This document shows, piece after piece, positions 8,800-16,444 of a stretch of 46,016 bases of DNA. The notes under the pieces are model-generated. The model did no database searches, was not told the origin of the DNA, and saw nothing but the letters and a program-made list of their open reading frames with translations. Source of the stretch: Betaproteobacteria bacterium (GTDB lineage: Bacteria; Pseudomonadota; Gammaproteobacteria; Burkholderiales; Burkholderiaceae_E); NCBI GenBank assembly GCA_016868375.1, contig VGHA01000017.1, positions 1 to 46,016 of the forward strand, written 5' to 3'. The position numbers and the translations under genes were made by a program. Numbering within the stretch: the first letter of the stretch is position 1; each line of letters opens with the position of its first letter.

Positions 8800-9050
8800 A
8801 TTGATGTTCGGGAATCTGACACGCTTGGCGCTTGCCTACGGCCTGCGCAAGCCAACCGGCCAGCACGGCACTGCCGACCTCGATGACCTGATGAGCGGCT
8901 ATGCACGACTTGATGCGTATCCTGAATGCCTCGCGATGCTGCAGGCGCTCAAAGCGCGCGGTTTCGTCACGGCCATTCTGTCCAATGGGCGAGCCGCCTC
9001 GTCCTGTGTGCGACATGCTCGACGGAGCACTGGCGTTCGTCAATCGGTAA
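8800..9050 (+). pseudogene. Remnant of a HAD-type (type II) haloacid dehalogenase
   Basis: A protein-like stretch without a usable start reads LTRLALAYGLR, then DLDDLMSGYARLDAYPE and MLQALKARGFVTAILSNG. This is the middle of L-2-haloacid dehalogenases of the HAD superfamily (the LxxxYxxLxxYPE helix and the ILSNG motif). After SNG the frame reaches only GEPPRPVCDMLDGALAFVNR before a stop at 9048. The catalytic N-terminal aspartate region and the C-terminal lysine and aspartate motifs are absent. I read this as a decayed gene. The segment 8694-8800 holds nothing I recognise. Confidence 0.6.
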
Positions 9051-9072
9051 TGCGGCCATATCAGTTTCCAGC

Positions 9073-9300
9073 CTGAAAGCGCTGTTCCGGACGGCGAGCT
9101 CGCCCACAATCCGCCGTAATGCGATTCGGATCGCACTGGTGGTGGGCTCGATTCTCAATTTGATTAACCAGGGACCTGTCATCTGGAGCGGCTCGGATGT
9201 CTCGCTCATGAACGTCGCGCTCAATTATTTCGTACCGTTCTGCGTGTCGAGCTATAGCGCCGCGAAAAACCAGTTAGCGAGGGCAGACGAACCCCGGTGA
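9073..9300 (+). CDS. NrtS-like small membrane protein, possibly 5'-degraded
   Basis: The frame ending at 9300 reads AIRIALVVGSILNLINQGP, then VPFCVSSYSAAKNQLAR. This matches small two-helix NrtS-type proteins (described as nitrate/nitrite transport related in cyanobacteria): one hydrophobic segment, the ILNLINQG motif, a second hydrophobic segment and the SYSA end. There is no in-frame ATG, GTG or TTG near the expected start; only CTG codons at 9073 and 9082 are available. Either a CTG start is used or the 5' end was lost when the preceding HAD gene decayed. The boundary given is the first CTG. Confidence 0.5.
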   Translation: MKALFRTASSPTIRRNAIRIALVVGSILNLINQGPVIWSGSDVSLMNVALNYFVPFCVSSYSAAKNQLARADEPR

Positions 9301-9357
9301 AGCGTCCAGCCTCACCAACGTATCCACTATCTGCGACATTTCGAAAGGGAAGACGAC

Positions 9358-10575
9358 ATGGCAAGGCTCTCCGAGCTATCCGAGCACGAACGCGACCATC
9401 TTCTCAAGATGCGTGAGCAGGCCCCGCGCCTTGAACCCAAGCACTGGGTGAGCGGCCCGGCGCTATCAAAGCGACGCGTGGCAATTGTGAGTACAGCCGG
9501 ACTGCATGCCGGCAGTGACTCAGCCTTCGCGCCAGGCGAGGGCGCAACCGGTTATCGTGTGATAGCCAGCGATACGAACCCCGTCACGCTGATGATGAGT
9601 CACATTTCAGTCAATTTCGATCGCAGTGGCTTCAGACGCGATCCCGAAATCGTTTTTCCATTGAGCCGATTGAAGGAACTCGCGGATGAAGGCGTGATCG
9701 GATCCGTTGCCGATTATCACTACTCGTTTATGGGGGCGCCCTTCCCGCCCACTCGGTTCGAGGGCAAGGCAAAGGAGCTTGCTGCGCTTCTGCATCGCGA
9801 TCGCGTGGATGCGGCGATTCTGCTTCCGGTCTGACCAAACTGCACGTGCGCCGTGAGCGCCATCGGTCATTATCTGGAGTCAGCCGGCATTGCCACCGCG
9901 TCGATCAGTTTGGTTCGCGAGCATACCGAGGTGATGCAGCCACCGCGCGCGCTGTGGGTGCCGTTTCCGCTTGGTCGACCGCTGGGCGTTCCCCACAACG
10001 CCGCATTCCAAAGGAAAGTCCTGAAGGCGCTCCTCGGCCTGTTTGAGCGGCACTCTGGTCCGGTGCTGGAGGACTTTAAGGAAGATGCGCCACCCGATAC
10101 AGCCTGGGCACCAACCGACGTGCAAGGGGAGGCCTGTCCCGTTTTTTTCGATTCGCCCCCTGAGCAAGCTGGCGAGCTGCTCTCCGTCCTGCGCGATGAA
10201 CTCGATCAACTCGCGCCCTGGCAGGCGCTTGCGGCACACCGACGCGGAGCAAGTGCATTTGGGCTGGCGGGTCAGACACCAGCAGCGCTGGCCGGGCAGC
10301 TTGTTGCGCTTACCGACGCCTCCAGCACAAGTTCCTCCGACTGGCAGTCAGCCAAGCTTGCCGTGGATGATCTGCGAACCTTCTACGAGGAAGCTGCCGC
10401 AAGCCAACCCTCCCCGCTTGCGCCGGCGGCGCTTGCTGAATGGTTCTATACAAAAACGCAGCTTGGTCGCTTGTTGCACACACTGCGTCAGCTGGGTCTC
10501 GCGCATGAGGACGCCACCGCGCGGCAAATCGCGGATCGGATGCTGATTCCTCGAAAATTTCATGTTGATCACTGA
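9358..10575 (+). CDS. GrdB/PrdB-family (glycine/betaine/sarcosine/D-proline reductase B) protein, candidate selenoprotein (Sec159)
   Basis: Read through one TGA at 9832-9834, this is a single 405-aa protein. Residues 1-158 contain SHISVNFDRSG, the FPLSRLKELADEGVIGSVAD block and SFMGAPFP, characteristic of the selenoprotein B family. The TGA follows AAILLPV and is followed by PNCTCAVSAIGHYLESAGI, so it sits at the first redox position of U-x-x-C, where relatives carry Sec or Cys. The frame then continues without a further stop with the family block SLVREHTEVMQPPRALWVPF and FPLGRPLGVP, followed by a family-atypical C-terminal helical part (about residues 225-405). A SECIS-like hairpin follows the TGA. 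The ATG at 9358 has GAAAGGGAAGA upstream. In clostridia relatives are subunits of glycine or proline reductases; the proteobacterial role is unknown. The alternative is a TGC-to-TGA nonsense mutation. Confidence 0.8.
9839..9867 (+). promoter_or_regulatory. Candidate bacterial SECIS hairpin
   Basis: Directly after the TGA at 9832-9834. Upper stem GCGC (9848-9851) pairs with GCGC (9857-9860) around the five-base loop CGUGA. A lower stem ACUG (9839-9842) can pair with CGGU (9864-9867), with an asymmetric internal loop between. The loop starts 17 nt after the TGA and has G then U near its beginning, both as expected for SelB-binding elements (E. coli fdhF has similar spacing). The upper stem is short, so this is suggestive only. 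Confidence 0.55.
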
Positions 10576-10646
10576 TTGGACGCGTGCGGCGACATCACCC
10601 ACAGCCCGATCTCTCGAACCGGTTCATTGAAAGAGGACTGCCCCAC

Positions 10647-11885
10647 ATGGCACTTTCCGCACCCGCTACCGACACCATTGACAGCAGCGGCTTTCCGCTT
10701 TGCTTCAAGACGCAACACGGATCCGGGCACTCACCTGTTCTAGGGCTTGGCGACGCCCGGGATACATTCGTGGTTCAGGCTCGCGCGATGGGCGGGCATC
10801 AGAAAGAGGCCGTGGTCACGGAAGGAAAGGCGGGTTCGTCGTGGCGAATGGTGAGCGACGAGGGGCCTGGTTTGCAGGGCACAGACCTTGCACCATTTCC
10901 GCTGGGTTTCACGTCGGCAGGAATGCAGGCAGATTTAATGCACCGGATCCGCCAGCGGGCGCGCGCGCAATCAATCGCCATCACCAGTCTCGATACCGGG
11001 CTGATCACGGACTATGCCTTCCAGGGATCATTCTTCAAGGGCAATGGCTGCGGATATGCCTACGCCCCGCAACTGCGCGTTCGCATCGATACATCCTCCC
11101 CGGTCATCGCGATTCGCGACCTGGTGGTCGAATCTCTTGCAGAGTCACCCATCTTCGCCGCGTGGCGCACCCCGCTGGTCAACACGTTTGCCCTGTATGC
11201 AAACGGGCGCAGACGTCCTTTAAGCACCCTGGCCGCAAGTCCTTCGCCCGACGCTGAGGATCCGTTCAAAGCGTGGCGACATAGTCCTCGCCCTCTCTCG
11301 GGAGAGGATCACTCAACCGGAATCATCGAAAGGATCGGCCAGACTGTTGTCACCGGGGTCCCACCCTCCGCGGGCTGGCAGCCTGGCCGAGTCGACATTC
11401 CTATTCACGGACGCTCGACCATGGACGGTACCAGCACGCGTTCGCTCACCTGGTTGAACCGGGCCGATGGCACCCAGTTCGCTTTACGGACCGATGAGGG
11501 CACCACCCAGCGCGCGCCAAGCGGCCTCGGCTACGCGTTTGCAGGCGTCGCTTTTTGCCTGATGACGCAGCTACTTCGCTATGTGGAGCACCACAAAATG
11601 AGCATCAGGGCGCTGCGGCTCGTGCAGGTATCAGACTGCGAGATCACCGGCGGCAGGGCGCAGCCACACGCGCTTGATACGCATATCTTTGTTCACGGAG
11701 ACGAGCCCGACGCTGTCATGGAGCGGCTGGTGGAGATGGCTGCAAACACCTGCTATCTGCATGCTGCGCTTCATGCGTCGCTCGAGCCAAGCTTGACGTT
11801 GGAGGTAAACGGGCACGCGTTTGGACCAGGCTCGTTTGACGGCACCGATTTCATCGCGACCGGCGACGGTAATCGAGCAACTTGA
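10647..11885 (+). CDS. Tandem OsmC-like domain protein
   Basis: A 412-aa protein. The start at 10647 (MALSAPATD) follows GAGGA and is preferred to an upstream codon at 10584. Two related halves are visible. The first has FPLGFTSAGMQADLMHRIRQRA near residues 85-110. The second has SGLGYAFAGVAFCLMTQLLRY near 290-310 and later ANTCYLHAALH near 365. In OsmC/Ohr proteins the first cysteine sits in a helix after a PLE/PLGF-type turn and the second in a C-x-x-x-x-AL motif; the second half keeps both cysteines and the first half lacks the first. OsmC proteins reduce organic hydroperoxides. It lies 71 bp after the candidate selenoprotein and 4 bp before the DehI-like gene, in one apparent operon. Confidence 0.68.
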   Translation: MALSAPATDTIDSSGFPLCFKTQHGSGHSPVLGLGDARDTFVVQARAMGGHQKEAVVTEGKAGSSWRMVSDEGPGLQGTDLAPFPLGFTSAGMQADLMHRIRQRARAQSIAITSLDTGLITDYAFQGSFFKGNGCGYAYAPQLRVRIDTSSPVIAIRDLVVESLAESPIFAAWRTPLVNTFALYANGRRRPLSTLAASPSPDAEDPFKAWRHSPRPLSGEDHSTGIIERIGQTVVTGVPPSAGWQPGRVDIPIHGRSTMDGTSTRSLTWLNRADGTQFALRTDEGTTQRAPSGLGYAFAGVAFCLMTQLLRYVEHHKMSIRALRLVQVSDCEITGGRAQPHALDTHIFVHGDEPDAVMERLVEMAANTCYLHAALHASLEPSLTLEVNGHAFGPGSFDGTDFIATGDGNRAT

Positions 11886-11889
11886 ACTG

Positions 11890-12759
11890 ATGAGTCAGCT
11901 TCTCCCCGAGCAGCCCGAGTCCGCAGCAAGCCCTGACACGCGGGCGATCTATGCCGAGCTTCGCAGACTTTGCGGTGTTCCGATGGTGCCGCTCATCTAT
12001 CGCCACCTGGCCACCATTCCTGGCGGTCTCGAGTGGGCGTGGTCGCTGCTGGGCCCTGCACTTCGCACCGGCAGACTTCAAGAGTCGGCCTGGATAATCA
12101 GCCGTTCCGTTCAACTCGAACCAGCGGTCAAGCTGCCCGCAGAGGCCCTACAGATTCTGGGGGTCACCACTGCTGATCTCGCTGAGTTTCACAAGCTGCT
12201 CGCAGCCTACAACCGCAGCAACCCGGTCAACCTGCTTGGCCTGCGATCCCTGGCACTGTTCGCCCAGCGAGACCCACAGCCGCAAGTCGATCGCCTACCC
12301 CAAATTGATCGCGTGACACCGTGGCAGGCCCCCGAGCCGGTGCGTGATCTTCTGCCCATGGTGGACCCGGCCACTATTCAGGGCGATGCGCGGGCGCTGA
12401 TGGTCCTGCTAAACGATCGGGGCGATGCATCGCGAGCCTCTCCCATCTGGCCTAGTTTGTACCGGCACTTTGCATCGCGCCCACCGCTCCTGGCTTTGTC
12501 GGCGCTGGTGGTGCCGCCTGCTTTTCGGGCAATCGATGAAGCGGCCGATGCCGTTCAACGCGAGGCAGGAAAACGGGCAGAGACACTTATCGATGAGATC
12601 GATGTGGCGCAAGGTGTGCCGAGACCGTCGGGCGAGCAGCGGCAAGCGATCATCCGCGCAATCAATCTGTTTACCGAACGGCTACCCGAATTGATCGCGA
12701 TCGGGGCGCTGCTTGAACGCAGCTTTCCAAATTCAACGCAATGTACGTCATCGACCTGA
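11890..12759 (+). CDS. DehI-like (group I 2-haloacid dehalogenase fold) protein
   Basis: About 289 aa from the ATG at 11890, 4 bp after the previous stop; an earlier TTG at 11821 would overlap that gene by 65 bp. The all-helical DehI pattern appears twice: TRAIYAELRRLCGVPMVPLIYRHLA early, and IWPSLYRHFASRPPLLALSAL late, as expected of this internally duplicated family. The active-site region is present: YNRSNPVNLLGL near residue 107 (Asn) and LLPMVDP near residue 158 (Asp), which line up with the catalytic Asn and Asp of DehI. DehI hydrolyses D- and L-2-haloacids with inversion. Related proteins without dehalogenase activity exist, so activity is not certain. It ends 5 bp before a convergent gene. 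Confidence 0.7.
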   Translation: MSQLLPEQPESAASPDTRAIYAELRRLCGVPMVPLIYRHLATIPGGLEWAWSLLGPALRTGRLQESAWIISRSVQLEPAVKLPAEALQILGVTTADLAEFHKLLAAYNRSNPVNLLGLRSLALFAQRDPQPQVDRLPQIDRVTPWQAPEPVRDLLPMVDPATIQGDARALMVLLNDRGDASRASPIWPSLYRHFASRPPLLALSALVVPPAFRAIDEAADAVQREAGKRAETLIDEIDVAQGVPRPSGEQRQAIIRAINLFTERLPELIAIGALLERSFPNSTQCTSST

Positions 12760-12812
12760 CCCATTACCTCGACGCCAAGGGTGTCGTTGCCCCAGAGCGC
12801 GGTCCGGCATAG
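12741..12812 (+). pseudogene. Short remnant of a small conserved protein (MYVIDLTHYLD...)
   Basis: A 23-codon frame starts MYVIDLTHYLDAKGVVAPER and stops at 12810. The beginning resembles small Burkholderiales proteins that start MYVIDLTHxLDxKG and continue for about 60 residues, so this may be the 5' stub left by a deletion. It overlaps the 3' end of the convergent PNPOx-like gene, whose last 17 or so codons are then copied from the same DNA. Recognition is from memory and weak. Confidence 0.3.
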
Positions 12813-13513
12813 GCCTCGGACAAAGCTTCCTCAAGCGAGCGACCGGCGGCGTAGCCCGCGAGTGTTGCCGGCCGCTCAAGCCCTTCCAGCGTTCGCGGAC
12901 AGGGTTCGGGCTGGCCCAGCACCGCCGACACGGGGATTCGCTCAGCGTAAATCGGTAGCGCGTAATCCTCGTCTTCATCCACCACACCGCGCGCGCGGAT
13001 TTTTGCCGAGGCACGCTCGATATCCATGGCAATCACTGCTGTGGCCTTGATCTCCTGGGTCGTTGCCGGCCGCAAGCCTGCGGTGCGCTGCGGAAACAGA
13101 CGGTCGACCATCATCACCAGGGCACGCGCTTTTTCCTGAGGATCCTCGATAAGTCGCGCTTTGCCAAAAGCCATGACCGAGCGGTAATCAGCCGAGTGGT
13201 TATAGCCCGACCGTGCCAGCACCAACGCATCAAGGTGTGTAACAGTCAGGCATGCCGGCTCGCCGTGGGCCAGGTTCCGCAGCATGCGGCTGGCGCTGCT
13301 GCCATGCCAATAAAGCCGGCCCCCCTCGCGCCAGAAGAAGGTTGGCGTGCAGAACGGCTGCCCGTCGATGACATACGACACATGGCACAGCATGGCTGCA
13401 TCGAGCAGCGCATGGATCGTGGCATGGTCGTAAAAGCCTCGGTCGTGCCGTCGCCTGACCTGATTGAGTTCCGATACCGGATAGTTGGCATCCCCACTCT
13501 CGTGCGATTTCAT
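12764..13513 (-). CDS. Pyridoxamine 5'-phosphate oxidase-like (FMN split-barrel) protein
   Basis: A 249-aa protein of the flavin-nucleotide-binding, PNPOx-like group. Visible: ALLDAAMLCHVSYVIDGQPFC at residues about 36-56, then GRLYWHGSSASRMLRNLAHG and ACLTVTHLDALVLARS, the typical split-barrel strand pattern that binds FMN. Relatives include NimA-type reductases and F420/FMN-dependent enzymes. The ATG overlaps the stop of the upstream paiB-like gene by 4 bp, so the two are translationally coupled. The extreme C terminus (after about residue 232) lies over a remnant of another gene and may not be native. The divergent regulator at 14198 is of the PLP-binding MocR type. Confidence 0.85.
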   Translation of the reverse strand: MKSHESGDANYPVSELNQVRRRHDRGFYDHATIHALLDAAMLCHVSYVIDGQPFCTPTFFWREGGRLYWHGSSASRMLRNLAHGEPACLTVTHLDALVLARSGYNHSADYRSVMAFGKARLIEDPQEKARALVMMVDRLFPQRTAGLRPATTQEIKATAVIAMDIERASAKIRARGVVDEDEDYALPIYAERIPVSAVLGQPEPCPRTLEGLERPATLAGYAAGRSLEEALSEAYAGPRSGATTPLASR

Positions 13514-14145
13514 TTCGACTCCTTGACCGCTTCGCGCATCGCGCGCCCCAGGCTCTCTTCCCCTCTGGCAATTAGCGTATCCGCGGCATTCAGGCGATCG
13601 CGCAGTTCGCGGTTCTGGCTGAGCTTGGCCTTGCCCTCGATACGCGTGATCTCGACCTGTATGCCAACCACTGCCTTAAGCATCTGCTCGATGTAATCCG
13701 GCGGTGAGTCGCCCATCTTCCACGGGCGAGGCTCGGACACCTCGTGTTCGCGCGTCAGTCTTGCCACGACGCCACGAACAAATTTCTCTTCGTCCATCAC
13801 GGCGAGGCGGCCATGAACATGCACCACCTCGTAGTTCCAGGTGGGAACCTGCCTGTGGGTTTCATGCTTGCTTGGATACCAGTTGGGCGATATGTAGCTT
13901 TCGTTGCCACGAAAGATCACCAGTACATTCGCGCCCTCCTGGCACTGCTGCCACACCGGATTGGCGCGTGCGACATGTGCGGTGAGCAGTCCGTGCGTGC
14001 CGTGCGCTGCATCCAATTCAAAGGGAATGTGGTTGGCATCGAACCCGTCAGGACCCATGGTGATGAGCGCACCAAGCGGGTGGCGCCGAACAATCGTGTG
14101 CATGTCTGACGGGTCATTGATTGCGAAATGCGCAGGGATGTACAT
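13510..14145 (-). CDS. paiB: PaiB-like FMN-binding negative transcriptional regulator
   Basis: A 211-aa protein matching PaiB: MYIPAHF at the very start, LITMGPDGFDANHIPFELD at residues about 27-45, RGNESYISPNWYPSK near 78-92, and VPTWNYEVVHVHG near 99-111. PaiB of Bacillus is an FMN-binding split-barrel protein acting with PaiA on protease and sporulation genes; in proteobacteria the role is unclear and it may be an enzyme. It is the first gene of a two-gene unit with the PNPOx-like gene and starts 52 bp from the divergent MocR regulator gene. Confidence 0.92.
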   Translation of the reverse strand: MYIPAHFAINDPSDMHTIVRRHPLGALITMGPDGFDANHIPFELDAAHGTHGLLTAHVARANPVWQQCQEGANVLVIFRGNESYISPNWYPSKHETHRQVPTWNYEVVHVHGRLAVMDEEKFVRGVVARLTREHEVSEPRPWKMGDSPPDYIEQMLKAVVGIQVEITRIEGKAKLSQNRELRDRLNAADTLIARGEESLGRAMREAVKESK

Positions 14146-14191
14146 CGGCTTCGCTCAAAAGGTGGCCTATAACGGCTTCATCTTGCAATCT

Positions 14192-14217
14192 AACTGGATG
14201 TCGATAAAGATCCAGTT
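14192..14217. promoter_or_regulatory. Inverted repeat over the start codon of the MocR gene
   Basis: AACTGGAT (14192-14199) and ATCCAGTT (14210-14217) are a perfect 8-bp inverted repeat with a 10-bp spacer. The ATG of the regulator at 14198 lies inside the left arm. It is the only obvious dyad in or beside the short paiB/mocR gap, so it is a candidate operator for autoregulation, or an RNA hairpin that hides the start codon. Confidence 0.5.
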
Positions 14218-15703
14218 TGTTATTACCTGGCCAGACCAGTTGAAACACTACGAAGAGAGTCCCAGCCGCCGGATCTACGAGCTGATGCGCTCCCGGATCG
14301 ACACGGGCGCACTCGGTCCAGGCGAGAAACTGCCATCCACCCGCGCGCTGGCGGCCGACCTTGGCGTTTCCCGAAGCACCGTGGTGGTCATGTACGAGCA
14401 ACTTGCAGCCGAGGGCTATATCGAAACAGCTGCGGGTACGCGAGCCCGTGTTTCACCAGGGCTCAATAATGCTCAGATCCAAAAGCCATTTTCAGAGGAT
14501 AAACAAGCGAGGCAAGCCTCTTCTCTTTCAAGCTATGGCAAACGCGTTGCGACAATTGCGCTTCCACAGCCACCCGTCACAGACCCGCGTCATATCAATT
14601 TTCTTTACGGAGCGATTGCCCACGAAGATTTTCCAACGCTCGCGTGGCGCAAGCTCTACAACCGCGCGCTGACTCGCCGGCAACACCACCTGTACTACGG
14701 CCCCAGCGAGGGCGACGCGAGCCTGCGGGAAGCGTTGCAGGGCTACCTGCTGAGAACGCGTGGCCTACAGTGCTCGGCCGAGCAGATACTGATCGTACAT
14801 GGAACCCAACAGGCGCTTGAACTTTGCGCCAGCGTACTGGTCGACCCACGCCATCGCGTCGTCATGGAGGAGCCCTGCTACCTGATAGCTCGCCGCACTT
14901 TCGAGGCGGTCGGTGCCACGATCGTTCCAACCCCGGTGGATGCGCAGGGCCTGGTCACGGCAGCGCTTCCCAAGATGCGCTGCACGCTTGCTTACGTGAC
15001 GCCATCGCATCAATTCCCCTTGGGCTCGGTGATGTCGATCAGGCGCCGCCAGGCACTGCTGGCCTGGGCAGAGCGGCATTCAAGCTGGATCATCGAAGAC
15101 GACTACGACAGCGAGTTCCGCTATGGACTTCGACCGGTCGAGCCTCTGCAGTCGCTCGATGCCAGGGGCTGTGTGATCTACCTGGGCACCTTTTCCAAAG
15201 CGCTTTCCCCCCAACTGCGGCTGGGCTATCTGGTGCTGCCACCTGCACTTGTGAAGCCTTTTCGTCATGCCAAGCAGTTGGCTGATCGACACGCCCCCAT
15301 GCTCGAGCAAGCCGTACTGGCAGAACTCATTCAAAGCGGCGCCTATGAACGCCACCTGCGAAAGCTCAAGCGGAAAAATGAGGGTCGAAGGGGCGCGCTC
15401 GTGGATGCAATTTCTAAATACCTTGGGCCCCGTGCGCGCGTGGAGGGCACCGACTCGGGTCTTCACGTCGTCGTGTGGCTCAATGACATTCGAAAAAGCG
15501 CAGAGCAGCAGCTCATCGTCAAAGCAAAAGAGCGAGGCGTCGGCATCTGGCCCATATCACCGCTCTATGCTGAGGGTTCAAAGTTTCGTAAAGACCGCGG
15601 CGCGGGTTTCGTTCTGGGCTACGCCAGCCTCAAGCAGGCCGATATCGAAACAGGTATCAGGCTGCTTGCAGATGTGATAGCCAGATTTTTAGGCGGGTCT
15701 TAA
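14198..15703 (+). CDS. MocR/PdxR-type GntR regulator with aminotransferase domain
   Basis: A 501-aa protein. N-terminal winged helix (residues about 22-85): RRIYELMRSRIDTGALGPGEKLPSTRALAADLGVSRSTVVVMYEQL is split between helix 1, the wing and the recognition helix of the GntR type. C-terminal fold-type I aminotransferase domain from about 130, with YYGPSEGDASLREAL, the HGTQQALELCA loop, the IIEDDYDSEF aspartate that contacts PLP nitrogen, and YLGTFSKAL carrying the PLP lysine. Family knowledge: such regulators sense PLP or amino-acid derivatives and usually control a divergent gene. Here the divergent genes encode two FMN split-barrel proteins of the PNP-oxidase superfamily, which fits PLP- or flavin-related control. 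The region 15704-15859 after it shows no gene. Confidence 0.93.
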   Translation: MSIKIQFVITWPDQLKHYEESPSRRIYELMRSRIDTGALGPGEKLPSTRALAADLGVSRSTVVVMYEQLAAEGYIETAAGTRARVSPGLNNAQIQKPFSEDKQARQASSLSSYGKRVATIALPQPPVTDPRHINFLYGAIAHEDFPTLAWRKLYNRALTRRQHHLYYGPSEGDASLREALQGYLLRTRGLQCSAEQILIVHGTQQALELCASVLVDPRHRVVMEEPCYLIARRTFEAVGATIVPTPVDAQGLVTAALPKMRCTLAYVTPSHQFPLGSVMSIRRRQALLAWAERHSSWIIEDDYDSEFRYGLRPVEPLQSLDARGCVIYLGTFSKALSPQLRLGYLVLPPALVKPFRHAKQLADRHAPMLEQAVLAELIQSGAYERHLRKLKRKNEGRRGALVDAISKYLGPRARVEGTDSGLHVVVWLNDIRKSAEQQLIVKAKERGVGIWPISPLYAEGSKFRKDRGAGFVLGYASLKQADIETGIRLLADVIARFLGGS

Positions 15704-15859
15704 ACGTTCATCGATACATCCCGGGGTTGTGCGCTGCAGGCAGCGCAATGACGCGTCGTTTACCGACCCCAGCCGCCGCCCAGCGATTGACTTCGGTTAC
15801 GGCGATACCGCACAGAGTCAGCGACAGTAGACCAGGCAGACATGAGAAAGGAGAATGGG

Positions 15860-16315
15860 GTGAATCGCCTGTCGAACAAGATCGCCATCGTGACGGGTGT
15901 TTTGTTTGGGGCCAAGCACGCCATCCCGCACCTGCGAAAGGCGGGAGACGGATCGATCGTCAACCTGTCCTCGATTGCGGGTCTGATTGGGGTGGGCGGT
16001 ATCGCGCCGTATCACGCGTCCAAGGGCGCAGTGCGCCTGATGTCGAAGAATGACGCCATTACCTATGCTCGCGAGAACATTCGGGTGAATTCGCTTCATC
16101 CGGCCTACATCTGGACGCCCATGGTGGAGACCTATCTGCGTACCACCTCCCCTGATGTGGAAGCAGCAAAGGCCGCAGCCGGCGCTGCGCACCCGATTGG
16201 TCACATGGGTGAACCCGATGACGTTGCGTGGGCCGTGGTGTGGCTCGCCTCAGATGAGGCGAAGTTCGTCACCGGGGCAAAAATGGTTATCGACGGCGGC
16301 TACACGGCACGGTGA
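15860..16315 (+). pseudogene. SDR oxidoreductase with large internal deletion
   Basis: A GTG at 15860 with AAAGGAG 6 nt upstream opens a frame that begins as a normal SDR (NRLSNKIAIVTG) but jumps at once to VLFGAKHAIPHLRK, normally found about 95 residues further on. The glycine-rich TGxxxGIG motif, the following strands and the NNAG motif are therefore missing. The second half is intact: NLSSIAGL with the catalytic Ser, YHASK with Tyr and Lys, and the C-terminal VTGAKMVIDGGY. At 151 aa it cannot bind NAD(P) normally. The deletion is in frame and no stop follows from it. Confidence 0.85.
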
Positions 16316-16444
16316 TGACGCCTCACTCCCTTGATAGTGCGCGCCACCGCGCCGCGCTTGACGCTTTATCACCATCCACGCACGGCCAAACGCCGAAGGC
16401 GTTGATAAGGCTCGGATTGTGGGTACACGGCAAAGGAACGAAAT

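Noticed and set aside
9853-10575. A separate gene starting at the GTG at 9853, after a stop at 9834
   Set aside because: The family blocks run continuously across the TGA in one frame, there is no ribosome site before 9853, and 9853-9855 lies within the motif region of the reductase. Sec insertion or a nonsense mutation explains the data better.
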